The position numbers were made by a program, and so were the translations under genes. The notes under the pieces are model-generated. The model was given only the letters and a program-made list of their open reading frames with translations, searched no databases and was not told the origin of the DNA. 64,000 nucleotides of DNA from Actinopolyspora lacussalsi (GTDB lineage Bacteria > Actinomycetota > Actinomycetes > Mycobacteriales > Pseudonocardiaceae): positions 2,187,501-2,251,500 of the forward strand of contig JAURUC010000001.1 of NCBI GenBank assembly GCA_030803735.1. The letters run 5' to 3'. Below, piece by piece: positions 26,871 through 35,534 of the stretch (the first letter of the stretch is position 1; the number at the start of each line of letters is the position of its first letter).

Positions 26871-27719
26871 CTACAACTCCCCTATTCGTGCCTGAATCAC
26901 GCGCGACGATTCCTCCGGATCGGCGGCGTGTGCACGTAAATGATCCATCATGGCTTGATAGTTCGACAGTTCGTTCTCTCTTTCGAGGGACCACCCACCA
27001 ACGTGTGTCTCCACGTACACCACATCGGGATCGGCGTCACCGGCGTAGCGCAGTATCACGAACGGTCCCACCTGGGCGGGATGCGCGTCGGTATCCAGCG
27101 GCATGATCTGCAACGTGATGTGCTCTTGCTCTGCCATGCGCAACAGGTGTTCGAGCTGTTCGCGCAGTACTCGTGCCCCACCCGCCCTCCTGCGCAACGC
27201 GGCCTCACCGATCACCGCCCAGAACCGGAGCGGTTCGTCGCCGGTGAGTCGTTGCTGTCGCCGCAGCCGCAGCTCGGCCCTCCGCCGGATGTCGTACTCT
27301 TCGGCGTCGATGAGGGTCGCCTCGGTTATGGCGTGGGCGTACTCCTCGGTCTGCAGCAGCCCCGGCACGGCATCGGGCTCGTACGTCTCGATCGCCTCGG
27401 CCTCGGCCTCCAACCCGATGTAGTTCTCATACCACTCGGGCAGGACGTCGCTGTAGGACTGCCACCAGCCACGCGTGCGGGCGTCCCGTGTCAGTTCGAG
27501 CAATCGTTGCCGTGCGGCTCCGTCGACACCATAGAACTCCAGCAACGCGGTGACGTCCCTCGCCGTAGGGGTGCGCTTGGCGGTTTCGAAACGACCTATC
27601 TTCGCCTGAGTACAGCCGAGATACCACGCGGCCTGCTGCTGAGTGACTTCACGTGCGGCACGCAGCCTGCGGAGTTCGGCCGCCAACCTGCGACGCCGCA
27701 CCGTCGGACTCACTGTCAT
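26871..27719 (-). CDS. XRE-family regulator with DUF5753 domain
   Basis: 282 residues. An N-terminal helix-turn-helix (about 8-65: LRRLRAAREVTQQQAAWYLGCTQAKIGRFETAKRTP) binds DNA; the rest is DUF5753 (about 95-275: WYENYIGLEAEAEAIETYEPDAVPGLLQTEEYA ... VPFV-type strand and YVETHVGG). Related Streptomyces proteins (WhiJ-like/AbaA-like) regulate development. ATG at 27719 was preferred to GTG at 27758, because the helix-turn-helix domain begins a few residues later. It forms a unit with the following DUF397 gene. Confidence 0.93.
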   Translation of the reverse strand: MTVSPTVRRRRLAAELRRLRAAREVTQQQAAWYLGCTQAKIGRFETAKRTPTARDVTALLEFYGVDGAARQRLLELTRDARTRGWWQSYSDVLPEWYENYIGLEAEAEAIETYEPDAVPGLLQTEEYAHAITEATLIDAEEYDIRRRAELRLRRQQRLTGDEPLRFWAVIGEAALRRRAGGARVLREQLEHLLRMAEQEHITLQIMPLDTDAHPAQVGPFVILRYAGDADPDVVYVETHVGGWSLERENELSNYQAMMDHLRAHAADPEESSRVIQARIGEL

Positions 27720-27855
27720 GTCCCCAGTCTGCTCCGTCCGACCTCGCAGCGTCACCACACTGTTGCACGAACGACTCGGCGACGCGGTTCCGAACGGAGG
27801 AGTCCGGCAGCATCATCCGGCGGGATGACCGACCGGCCGAACGGGTGACATCCGC

Positions 27856-29589
27856 TCAGGGTTTCGGGATGTTGCGCAGGTTGCTGCGTGCCAGGCGGAC
27901 CATCTTTCCGACTCCACCGGCCAGCACCGTCCTGCTCACGGCGAGCGCGAATCCCTTGACCTGGCTGCCCGTGATGTGCGGCGGGATGGACAGCGCGTTG
28001 GGGTCGGTGACCACGTCGACCACGGCGGGCCCCGGGTGCGACAGCGCGTCCCGCAGCGCCACCCGGACCTCCTCGGGACGCCGCACTCGCACGGAGTACA
28101 TCCCGAGCGCGCTGACCAACGCGGCGAAGTCCACCGGATCGTGGTCGGTGCCGAAGTCGGGCATACCGTCCACGAGCATCTCCAGCTTCACCATGCCCAG
28201 CGAGGAGTTGTTGAACAGCACCACTTTCACGGGCAGCTGCCGCGTACGCAGGGTCAGCAGTTCTCCGAGCAACATGGACAGCCCGCCGTCACCGGACATG
28301 GCGACGACCTGCCGGTCCCCGTCGGCCAGTTGCGCCCCGATCGCGTGCGGCAGCGCGTTGGCCATCGAGCCGTGGATGAACGAACCGAGCATCCTGCGTC
28401 GGCCGTTTGGGGTGACGTAGCGGGCGGACCAGACGTTGCACATACCGGTGTCCACTGTGAACACCGCGTCCTCGTCCGCGAGGTCGTCGAGCACGTCGGT
28501 GACGTACTCGGGGTGGATGGGAACCCGCTTGTCGACGTCCCTGGTGTAGGCGTCCACCACGCGTTCCAGCGTGTCGGCGTGTTCGCGCAGCATCTGGTCC
28601 AGGAAGGACCTGTCGGTCTTGGTGTCGAGGTGCGGCAGCACCGCCCGGATGGTCTCGGCGACGTCGCCCTGGACGGCGACGTCCAGCACGGTGCGGCGGG
28701 CGAGGTGCGCGGGTTCGATGTCGACCTGCACGGTGTTGGCCTGCGGCAGGAAGTCGTCGTAGGGGAAGTCGGTTCCGAGCAGCACCACGAGGTCGGCACG
28801 GTGCATGGCCTCGTGGCAGGCCCCGTAACCGAGCAGCCCGCTCATCCCGACGTCGTACGGGTTGTCGTACTGGATCCACTCCTTGCCGCGCAGCGCGTGC
28901 CCCACCGGTGATTTGACCGTCTCGGCCAGTCGCATCACCTCGTCGTGCGCGTGGCGTGTTCCTGCACCGCAGAAGAGCATGACCCGCTCCGCCGAGTTGA
29001 GCGCACGGGCCAGCTCGCGTAGCTGGGACTCGGGCGGGACCACGGTCGGCGGTTGGCAGTGCACGGTTCCCTGGCGGACCGGGTTGACCGCCGTGCGCTG
29101 CGCCACGTCACCGGGCAGCACCAGCACCGAGACACCCCGGCTGCCCGCCGCCGTCTGCAACGCGCTGCGCAGCAGCCTGGGCATCTGCTCCGGCTGGGAG
29201 AGCACCTCGCAGAGATGGCTGCACTCGTTGAACATCCGTTCCGGGTGGGTTTCCTGGAAGAAACCGGTGCCGATCTGGGCCGAGGGGATCTGCGAGGCGA
29301 GAGCCAGCACGGGGGCGCCGCTGCGATGCGCGTCGAACAGCCCGTTGATCAGGTGCAGGTTGCCGGGACCGCAGCTGCCCGCGCAGGCCGCCAATCCGCC
29401 GGTGAGCTGCGCTTCGGCAGCCGCGGCGAACGCGGCGCTCTCCTCGTGGCGCACGTGGACCCACTCGATGCCGTCGGTGCGTCGCACCGCGTCGACGATC
29501 GGGTTGAGGCTGTCTCCCACGATGCCGTAGATCCGTCGGACACCGGCCTCGACGAGCACCTCGACGAACTGATCGGCCACTGTCGGCAT
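27856..29589 (-). CDS. poxB: Pyruvate dehydrogenase (quinone) / pyruvate oxidase
   Basis: 577 residues, thiamine-diphosphate enzyme. PoxB decarboxylates pyruvate to acetate and CO2 and passes electrons via FAD to membrane quinones. Seen: the ThDP glutamate in HVRHEESAAFAA, GSCGPGNLHLINGLFDA, FFQETHPERMFNECSH typical of PoxB rather than acetolactate synthase, and the ThDP motif SGDGG ... FNNSSLG. The C-terminal ~25 residues (basic, amphipathic) could be the lipid-binding tail known from E. coli PoxB; this is inference. ATG at 29589 has GGAG 6 nt upstream. It stands alone, divergent from a small membrane protein gene. Confidence 0.93.
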   Translation of the reverse strand: MPTVADQFVEVLVEAGVRRIYGIVGDSLNPIVDAVRRTDGIEWVHVRHEESAAFAAAAEAQLTGGLAACAGSCGPGNLHLINGLFDAHRSGAPVLALASQIPSAQIGTGFFQETHPERMFNECSHLCEVLSQPEQMPRLLRSALQTAAGSRGVSVLVLPGDVAQRTAVNPVRQGTVHCQPPTVVPPESQLRELARALNSAERVMLFCGAGTRHAHDEVMRLAETVKSPVGHALRGKEWIQYDNPYDVGMSGLLGYGACHEAMHRADLVVLLGTDFPYDDFLPQANTVQVDIEPAHLARRTVLDVAVQGDVAETIRAVLPHLDTKTDRSFLDQMLREHADTLERVVDAYTRDVDKRVPIHPEYVTDVLDDLADEDAVFTVDTGMCNVWSARYVTPNGRRRMLGSFIHGSMANALPHAIGAQLADGDRQVVAMSGDGGLSMLLGELLTLRTRQLPVKVVLFNNSSLGMVKLEMLVDGMPDFGTDHDPVDFAALVSALGMYSVRVRRPEEVRVALRDALSHPGPAVVDVVTDPNALSIPPHITGSQVKGFALAVSRTVLAGGVGKMVRLARSNLRNIPKP

Positions 29590-29831
29590 GGCTGCTCCAA
29601 CGAGACCTACGGGGATAACAGCGCCCGACGGGTGTCCCACGACCGGCGGCACCGCGGTACGGGCTCCACTCAGCGAGCCTCACCGTCCGGTTGGCCGGAC
29701 GCAACTCGAGAGCACCGGCACCCGGGCTCCCACACCGCGCACTCACCCATTCGAGGGACACAAGTAACGGTGTCCACCTCTCGTGCGATCTCATCGGCGA
29801 CCCAGCAAGATGATCACGGGAAAGGAAAGTG

Positions 29832-29999
29832 GTGAACGTCCGCGGTTACACCCTGTCCGCTATCGCGGTGACCGCTTCGGCGGTCGCCGGACTCTGGTTC
29901 GGCGCCATCATGGCCAACGCCGATGTGTTCCGTTCCGAACAACCGACGGCGGAATCGACGTCGCCGGCGGTCTCCTCCACAACGACACCGCGTCCGTAG
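29832..29999 (+). CDS. Small single-pass membrane protein
   Basis: 55 residues from GTG at 29832: VNVRGYTLSAIAVTASAVAG starts an apparent membrane helix (about 7-29) and is followed by a Ser/Thr/Pro-rich tail ending in TTTPRP. GGAAAG lies just upstream of the start, and third-position G/C is high, which supports a real gene. It sits 27 bp before the peroxiredoxin. No family recognised; it could be a small exported or anchored peptide. Confidence 0.65.
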   Translation: MNVRGYTLSAIAVTASAVAGLWFGAIMANADVFRSEQPTAESTSPAVSSTTTPRP

Positions 30000-30026
30000 C
30001 CGGACGGCATCGGCTAGCGTCGGGGC

Positions 30027-30494
30027 ATGACAGCGAAACTCTCGACGGGCGATGCCGCCCCCGACTTCACCCTGTCCGATGCCGATGACAACTCCGTGAC
30101 GCTCTCCGATTACCGCGGGAAATCGGTGGTCGTGTACTTCTACCCGGCCGCCGGTACCCCGGGGTGCACCAAGGAGGCCTGCGACTTCAGGGACAGCCTC
30201 GCCGAGCTGGAAGGCGCCGGATTCGCGGTGCTGGGGATCTCGCCCGACAAACCGGCCAAGCTGGCCGAGTTCCGCGACGCCGAAGGACTGACCTTCCCGC
30301 TGCTCTCCGACCCGGACCACGAGGTCATGACCGAGTGGGGCGCCTACGGCGAGAAGCAGAACTACGGCAAGACCGTGCAGGGCGTGATCCGCTCGACGTT
30401 CGTGGTCGATCCGGAGGGCAAGGTGGCGCAGGCGTTGTACAACGTCAAGGCCACCGGGCACGTCGACCGACTGCGGCGCGAGATCGGAGTCTGA
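30027..30494 (+). CDS. bcp: Thioredoxin-dependent peroxiredoxin, BCP/PrxQ type
   Basis: 155 residues. It reduces hydrogen peroxide and alkyl hydroperoxides in the cytoplasm, recycled by thioredoxin. The peroxidatic Cys is C47 in YFYPAAGTPGCTKEACDF; C52, five residues on, is the resolving Cys, as in E. coli Bcp. PDFTLSD and STFVVDPEGKV are family motifs. ATG at 30027, downstream of the 55-residue membrane protein gene. Confidence 0.96.
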   Translation: MTAKLSTGDAAPDFTLSDADDNSVTLSDYRGKSVVVYFYPAAGTPGCTKEACDFRDSLAELEGAGFAVLGISPDKPAKLAEFRDAEGLTFPLLSDPDHEVMTEWGAYGEKQNYGKTVQGVIRSTFVVDPEGKVAQALYNVKATGHVDRLRREIGV

Positions 30495-30697
30495 CAGGGG
30501 ACCTCACGGTGCGGCGATCCCGGCGTGCCGGACCGCTGCGGGCGGCCGGACACGAGGAGGACCGCGTAGAACCGTGACCCCGTCGGAAGCGACTCGGTCG
30601 AACCGACGAGGTGGGGCCCGTTCCCGGCGCGGGCCCGACACACGCCGGATTCGAGCAGTCTCCCCGATCCGGGCAGTCTCCCCGAACCGAACAGCGT

Positions 30698-30722
30698 CGA
30701 TTTCTCGCGAAATCGCCGCGCC
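30698..30722. repeat. Dispersed palindrome copy (GATTTC/GAAATC)
   Basis: Bases 30699-30714 read GATTTCTCGCGAAATC, with the arms GATTTC and GAAATC able to pair. The 19 bases ATTTCTCGCGAAATCGCCG starting at 30700 are identical to the right arm of the large hairpin at 62255-62277, over 31 kb away. It lies in the 271-bp gap (30495-30765) between convergent genes; that gap also contains a short direct repeat GCAGTCTCCCCGA (30658 and 30674) and no gene that I can see. Confidence 0.7.
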
Positions 30723-30765
30723 CACGGCGCTGCCGCCGAGCGCGCAGCACGGGAATCGACAGCAC

Positions 30766-31530
30766 TCATGACCGGTCCACCGCGAGATAGACGGCCACGG
30801 CGGCCGCGATGACGACCACGAGCCACCGCAACAGGGTGGGGGGAAGCCGCCGCGCGACCTTCCCGCCCAGATAGCCGCCCAGCAGTGTGCTGGGGATCAG
30901 TGTCAGTACCGCGGCCCAGTCCACCGGTGCGAGCAGTGCGTAGATCACCAGCGTGACGAGGCTGCCGAGCAGGCTCAGCCAGTTCTTGGCCGCGTTGAGG
31001 ATCCTGAGCTCGGCATTGGCCGTCAGCACCAGGACGACCACCAGGATCACGCTGCGGGCGCCGCCGAAGTAACCACCGTAGACCGAGGCGAGCAGGATCC
31101 CGGCGGTTAGCAGCACCGTCCGATCGGGGCCGTGCTGATCGGGGTTTCCCAGCCAGGCGCGGATGCGGTTCTGGAACGCCATGAGTACCGCCGACAGCCC
31201 CACCAGCGCCGGGACCACCGCGTCGAACACCGATCCGGGCAGGGTGAGCAGCAGGGCGCAACCGCCCACCGAGCCGAGCACTGCCGCGATCGAGGTCGGC
31301 AGCAGCCTGCTGCCGTTGCGAGCCAGATCACGCCGCTGGCCGAGCGCCGCACCGATGAAACCCGGCCCCTGCGCCACCGCGTTGGTCACGTTGGCGGCCA
31401 GCGGGGACAGCCCGGTTCCGAGCAGTGCGGGAAAGACCAGCAGGGATCCGCCGCCCGCCACGGCGTTGACACCGCCGGAGAGGAAACCGACGAGCACCAG
31501 CGACGACAGTTCGAGCCATTCGGGAAGCAC
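30766..31530 (-). CDS. TauE/SafE-family anion exporter
   Basis: 254 residues, about 7-8 membrane helices. TauE/SafE proteins export sulfite, sulfoacetate or other organic sulfur anions. Repeated family motif: GFLSGGVNAVAGGGSLLVFPAL in the N-terminal half and ILLASVYGGYFGGARSVILVVVL in the second half. GTG at 31530. It is convergent with the peroxiredoxin gene. There is no sulfur-metabolism gene beside it, so the substrate is unknown. Confidence 0.9.
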   Translation of the reverse strand: MLPEWLELSSLVLVGFLSGGVNAVAGGGSLLVFPALLGTGLSPLAANVTNAVAQGPGFIGAALGQRRDLARNGSRLLPTSIAAVLGSVGGCALLLTLPGSVFDAVVPALVGLSAVLMAFQNRIRAWLGNPDQHGPDRTVLLTAGILLASVYGGYFGGARSVILVVVLVLTANAELRILNAAKNWLSLLGSLVTLVIYALLAPVDWAAVLTLIPSTLLGGYLGGKVARRLPPTLLRWLVVVIAAAVAVYLAVDRS

Positions 31531-31705
31531 GCCGGAAACCTAGCCGTTCCGCCCCGCCCTCCTCAGCACGGGGAGACACTCGGCACTCCTGGGCCGTTCG
31601 CATCTCGCCGCGTGATCCGTTCGAACGGATCTTGCTGAGCCTGCCCGACTGCTACTGTCCTTCGCATGTGGAACGGAGGATCGTCGCCCTGTTGGAGGTC
31701 GACTC

Positions 31706-32236
31706 GTGAGTTACGGTGACCCGTTTCCCTACCTGCGATTCATCCGGATTCCACCGGGGCTGGAGAGCCGGATTCGTGGCACTTCGCTGCGGATCGGCCT
31801 CGTGTCGGTGCTGGCGGCAGTGGCATTCGCGGGGATGTTTGTCGTCCTGTCGGCGGAACTGACCTTCGTCGTCTACACCGGAGGCGCCTGCGTGCTGGGA
31901 CTGCTCGTGTCCGGTGTGGGCCTCGCCTTCGGCAGGAGCTGCGTGTCCACTGGACACGTCAACCTCACCCTGGCACGCCGGATCCGCAACCTGACAGTGG
32001 TGTTCACGGTGTTCACGATCGTTTTCGCCGTGCTCACCGGGTTCGGTATCGCGATGGCGATGACGGCGACCGACGAACCGATCCCGCTGCTGACGGTGGC
32101 CGGTACGGTCACGCTGGTTACGACACTCATGAGTGTGTCCAACGCCGCCGCGGGAAAGCAGCTCTTCCCGCCGTCCCGCAAGCTCCTGGGCGAGTACGGC
32201 GCCTCGGGACAGCCTGTCGGCCCATCCAACTACTAG
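31706..32236 (+). CDS. Hypothetical four-helix membrane protein
   Basis: 176 residues with four hydrophobic segments (about 29-49, 51-73, 96-117 and 126-144), short cytoplasmic termini and no known domain. GTG at 31706. Base composition is like the host, unlike the next gene. It lies 169 bp upstream of the NACHT gene in the same direction; a functional link is possible but nothing in the sequence demonstrates it. Confidence 0.75.
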   Translation: MSYGDPFPYLRFIRIPPGLESRIRGTSLRIGLVSVLAAVAFAGMFVVLSAELTFVVYTGGACVLGLLVSGVGLAFGRSCVSTGHVNLTLARRIRNLTVVFTVFTIVFAVLTGFGIAMAMTATDEPIPLLTVAGTVTLVTTLMSVSNAAAGKQLFPPSRKLLGEYGASGQPVGPSNY

Positions 32237-32405
32237 GACAACTCGAGGTCGGCTCTCCCTGGTGATCAGGCGAGCCCCGTACTGGGAACACTCACCTCCC
32301 GCACGTAGCCCCAAAACCTGTATTACACCCGCAGGTAATCAGTTAACTCTCAAGAGTGACAATCTTCAGGAGTACCGAAGTCGAGTTTCGACGGAGTGAT
32401 CACTG
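32237..32405 (+). promoter_or_regulatory. Upstream region of the NACHT gene with three palindromes
   Basis: 169 bp. ATTAC (32322-32326) pairs with GTAAT (32335-32339), ACTCT with AGAGT (32346-32357, CA loop), and a perfect 10-bp palindrome AGTGATCACT at 32395-32404 touches the start codon. GGAG at 32393-32396 is the likely ribosome-binding site and overlaps this palindrome, so a bound repressor or RNA structure there would affect translation initiation. Confidence 0.45.
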
Positions 32406-35400
32406 TTGTCCGCGATCGAGGGCGCAGCATTACGGGTAGGCAGCATGCTGGGGCGTCTGATGGTCCGACGCTGGCTACGAATCCGCAAGAACGAGGTACG
32501 TCGTGAGGCCGAACTAAGCGAGTTGCTCGCGCTCCGGTTTGATGGTATCGGCAAACGCAGACGAAACGATCTGGAGCGCAAGCTGGGGGATCTAGCGGAC
32601 AACGCGGGTGAACGACTCCAGGCGCTGACGGAGCGCGAATTCGAAAGAATGCCTGAAAATGACCGATTGGCCTCCTTGCAAGCGGTCGGCGACGCGCTGG
32701 CCGAAACCGACCTGTCCGACGCAGCGCTCTTCGAAATGGATCTCGATCCCGACTACCTGGCCAGAAGAGTGCGCGAGCGAGTACCAACCGAGAAGCGTCG
32801 CGCTGATCTCGGCACGGATGGGGTCGAACTTTTCGACCTAGTACTCTCCCATACCTGTTTCCAGCTCGTACGATTGATATGGGAACTACCGGAATTCCAG
32901 CCACGCGCCCAGGAAGAAACACTGCGACGGACAACCGAGATCATCGGCAAACTGGATGAAGTGCTCGACCGGATACCGGTGACCAGTCTGGATGCTCCGG
33001 AGGGCACTGATCACGATGAGCGCTTTCACCAGCGCTATCTGGAACTCGTGGCCAAGGAACACGAAAAGTTGGAGCTGATCGGAGTCAGTGTGCGGCAGTT
33101 CCAGCCCAGCACTACACTTTCAGTAGCTTATCTGAGCCTAACAGTAAACCAACAGGAAGAACAGTCACGCAAAAAGTCCAGTACACCACGGGTGGATATA
33201 GGCTGGTTCCTGGACCGTGGCGAAGCAGCGCCCTCATCCGTGCGGGTTGAGTCCGCCCTGGGACGTTCACACCTCACTCTGGTACGTGGCGAGGCTGGCT
33301 CAGGTAAAAGCACCCTACTGCGCTGGTTGGCGGTCACGGCCGCACGCAAAGGATTCGCCGGAGAACTGTCCGAGTGGAACGGTACAGTTCCCTTCCTTAT
33401 CAAGTTGCGTGGTTACGCTGGAAGCGATCTGCCAGCACCGGAAGAGCTGCTGAACGGCCAGAGTACTCCCATGACCGGGCCAGTCCCCACCGGATGGGTA
33501 CACCGACAAATGCTCGCTGGTAGGGCACTACTGCTAATTGACGGGGTAGACGAACTCTCCGAGAACAAACGGCCACAGGTACGAAAATGGCTTCGCAGTA
33601 TGCTCAATGCTTATCCCGAGATGAGGGTAGTGGTCACTTCTCGTCCGGCCGCTGCTAATGCCAGATGGCTACGTGAAGAGGGATTCGGCTCGGTGAATCT
33701 GGAGAGCATGTCACCCGCAGATGTGCGGGTTTTCATGCGACGCTGGCACGACGCACTACTGGATTCGGGGAAAGCGTACGAAAGTTATGGCGGACTGCCG
33801 TGGAGTTCCGAGGAGATAGACAAGCAACACCGTGCGCTGTTGAGTAAATTGGATGCACGGGCACACCTGCGGAACTTCACACGCAATCCGCTGATGTGCG
33901 CAATGCTGTGTGCGCTGAATCTGGATCGCGGTAGCAACCTACCACGTGATCGGAACAGCCTATACGAAGCGGCACTGGAAATGCTACTCGACCGGCGGGA
34001 GACCGATCGCGATATTCCGTCCAGTCGTGACGTGGAGCTAGGATATCGGGATAAACGTACTATACTACGAGACCTGGCATTCCGGCTCAGCCTCAATGGC
34101 TGGTCAGAAATCCGTAAGGAAAACGCGCTTGACCGGATCAAACGCAAGATCGGCTTTATGCCTAATGTAGTCTCCAGATCAGAGTTAGTACTTGATCATT
34201 TACTCAATCGAAGCGGTATCATTCGCGAGCCAGTAGATGGCAGGGTAGATTTCGTACACCGGACGTTCCAAGAATACTTGGCGGCAGCCGAAGCCGCCGA
34301 GGAGCAGGATACAGGGATGCTGATCGAACGAGCACACAAGGACCAATGGCGCGAAACAGTTATCATGGCTGCGGGACTATTGAACCGTAAAGACAGCGCC
34401 GAACTCGTCGAGGGAATCCTAGATAAAGCCGAGCAATCGGAGAACCGAAACAAACGCAAGCTGCGATTGGTAGCAGCTAGCTGCCGCGAATCCCTGCACG
34501 AACTGTCACCAAAAACCAGTGAGCGCCTAGATGCGAACATCCGTGAGCTTGTACCCCCACGTAAATCCGAGGAAGCTGCCTCACTGGCAACCGTAGGTGA
34601 GACGGTACTGGACTATTTACCACGATCACTGGAGTCACTAACCGAGGCGCAGGCACAAGCCTGTGTGGTGACAGCTCGATTAGTCAATGGACCCAAAGCT
34701 CTAGAGATACTCAGCCTCTACTCGACCGACCCTAGAGGAAAAACACAAGAGGAGCTGACATTTTCATGGGACTACTTTGCCCCAGGAGAGTACGTTAACA
34801 GAGTACTAAAAGAAGCACCACTTTCGTCTGGAATAGTATTTTGCAAAACTCCCGAGCAGGCAAAATACCTAAAAAATATAAAGAACCTGAAAAGCACACA
34901 TCTGACAGTAGATCCAAGCTTCAAGGAAAACTTTGATTTATCATCGATACCACACTTGAATTCAATTTCTTTCTTTTCCGTAAAAAATCCAAACCTCGAA
35001 TCACTTGAAAACAAAGAGGAGTTACAATCTATCACTTTTTTTGACACGCAAAACCCCTTAGAATTAAGCAATCTAAGGCAGCTAGGGGAGGCTGCCAATC
35101 TGAAGAGGCTTGGACTTTTACAAAGAGACCCGATTGGCGATATATCTTTTCTTGAAAATATTTCTTCTTTGTTTTTTTTAGTTTTACAGCCATTGCACGG
35201 CGTGCATGACTATACCCCCATCAGCAAACACAAATTATTACACCAACTCTCGCTCTCTGGCTGCTCCCAATTAGCTGATCTTGAAATTTTTACTCAACTC
35301 GATAACCTGGAATCTCTCTCTCTGTTCGAACTTCCGGAATCTATCGATCTGAGGCCGTTGGCAAAACTTAATAATCTTTCAAGATTGCTGCTTGCTGAGG

Positions 35401-35534
35401 GGCCGGAAGAACTAGACCTGCGCCCCTTCGCGGGGCACAGGATGCGAATAGTTCTCAGTGAGGATCAGCACGCTGGTGGGCTGAATGAGCTCGGATCGGG
35501 TGTGGAAATTGAAAGAATCAACTTAGCTCGCTAG
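32406..35534 (+). CDS. NACHT-domain NTPase with leucine-rich C-terminus, candidate antiphage NLR
   Basis: 1042 residues. An N-terminal alpha-helical region (about 1-275) fits the helical domains that precede bacterial NACHT modules. The STAND/NACHT ATPase follows: Walker A GEAGSGKST at 295-303, Walker B LLLIDGVDEL at 375-384 with the NACHT-type DG-DE acid pair, and sensor VVVTSRPAA at 408-416. A helical region with VDFVHRTFQEYLAAAEA (about 610-640) is typical of the NACHT winged-helix/superstructure end. From about 780 to 1010 the protein is Leu-rich with LRR-like spacing (SSIPHLNSISFFS, LKRLGLLQ, LEIFTQLDNLESLSLFELPE). Related bacterial NACHT proteins defend against phage; this role is inferred. 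The DNA is AT-rich toward the 3' end and has several TTA codons. TTG at 32406 has GGAG 9-10 nt upstream; the next ATG is at 32445. It overlaps the convergent rdgB end by 12 bp. Confidence 0.9.
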   Translation: MSAIEGAALRVGSMLGRLMVRRWLRIRKNEVRREAELSELLALRFDGIGKRRRNDLERKLGDLADNAGERLQALTEREFERMPENDRLASLQAVGDALAETDLSDAALFEMDLDPDYLARRVRERVPTEKRRADLGTDGVELFDLVLSHTCFQLVRLIWELPEFQPRAQEETLRRTTEIIGKLDEVLDRIPVTSLDAPEGTDHDERFHQRYLELVAKEHEKLELIGVSVRQFQPSTTLSVAYLSLTVNQQEEQSRKKSSTPRVDIGWFLDRGEAAPSSVRVESALGRSHLTLVRGEAGSGKSTLLRWLAVTAARKGFAGELSEWNGTVPFLIKLRGYAGSDLPAPEELLNGQSTPMTGPVPTGWVHRQMLAGRALLLIDGVDELSENKRPQVRKWLRSMLNAYPEMRVVVTSRPAAANARWLREEGFGSVNLESMSPADVRVFMRRWHDALLDSGKAYESYGGLPWSSEEIDKQHRALLSKLDARAHLRNFTRNPLMCAMLCALNLDRGSNLPRDRNSLYEAALEMLLDRRETDRDIPSSRDVELGYRDKRTILRDLAFRLSLNGWSEIRKENALDRIKRKIGFMPNVVSRSELVLDHLLNRSGIIREPVDGRVDFVHRTFQEYLAAAEAAEEQDTGMLIERAHKDQWRETVIMAAGLLNRKDSAELVEGILDKAEQSENRNKRKLRLVAASCRESLHELSPKTSERLDANIRELVPPRKSEEAASLATVGETVLDYLPRSLESLTEAQAQACVVTARLVNGPKALEILSLYSTDPRGKTQEELTFSWDYFAPGEYVNRVLKEAPLSSGIVFCKTPEQAKYLKNIKNLKSTHLTVDPSFKENFDLSSIPHLNSISFFSVKNPNLESLENKEELQSITFFDTQNPLELSNLRQLGEAANLKRLGLLQRDPIGDISFLENISSLFFLVLQPLHGVHDYTPISKHKLLHQLSLSGCSQLADLEIFTQLDNLESLSLFELPESIDLRPLAKLNNLSRLLLAEGPEELDLRPFAGHRMRIVLSEDQHAGGLNELGSGVEIERINLAR

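Noticed and set aside
32240..35534. Prophage or integrative element around the NACHT gene
   Set aside because: No integrase, transposase, attachment-site duplication or phage structural gene is visible within 10 kb on either side; only one foreign gene can be shown.
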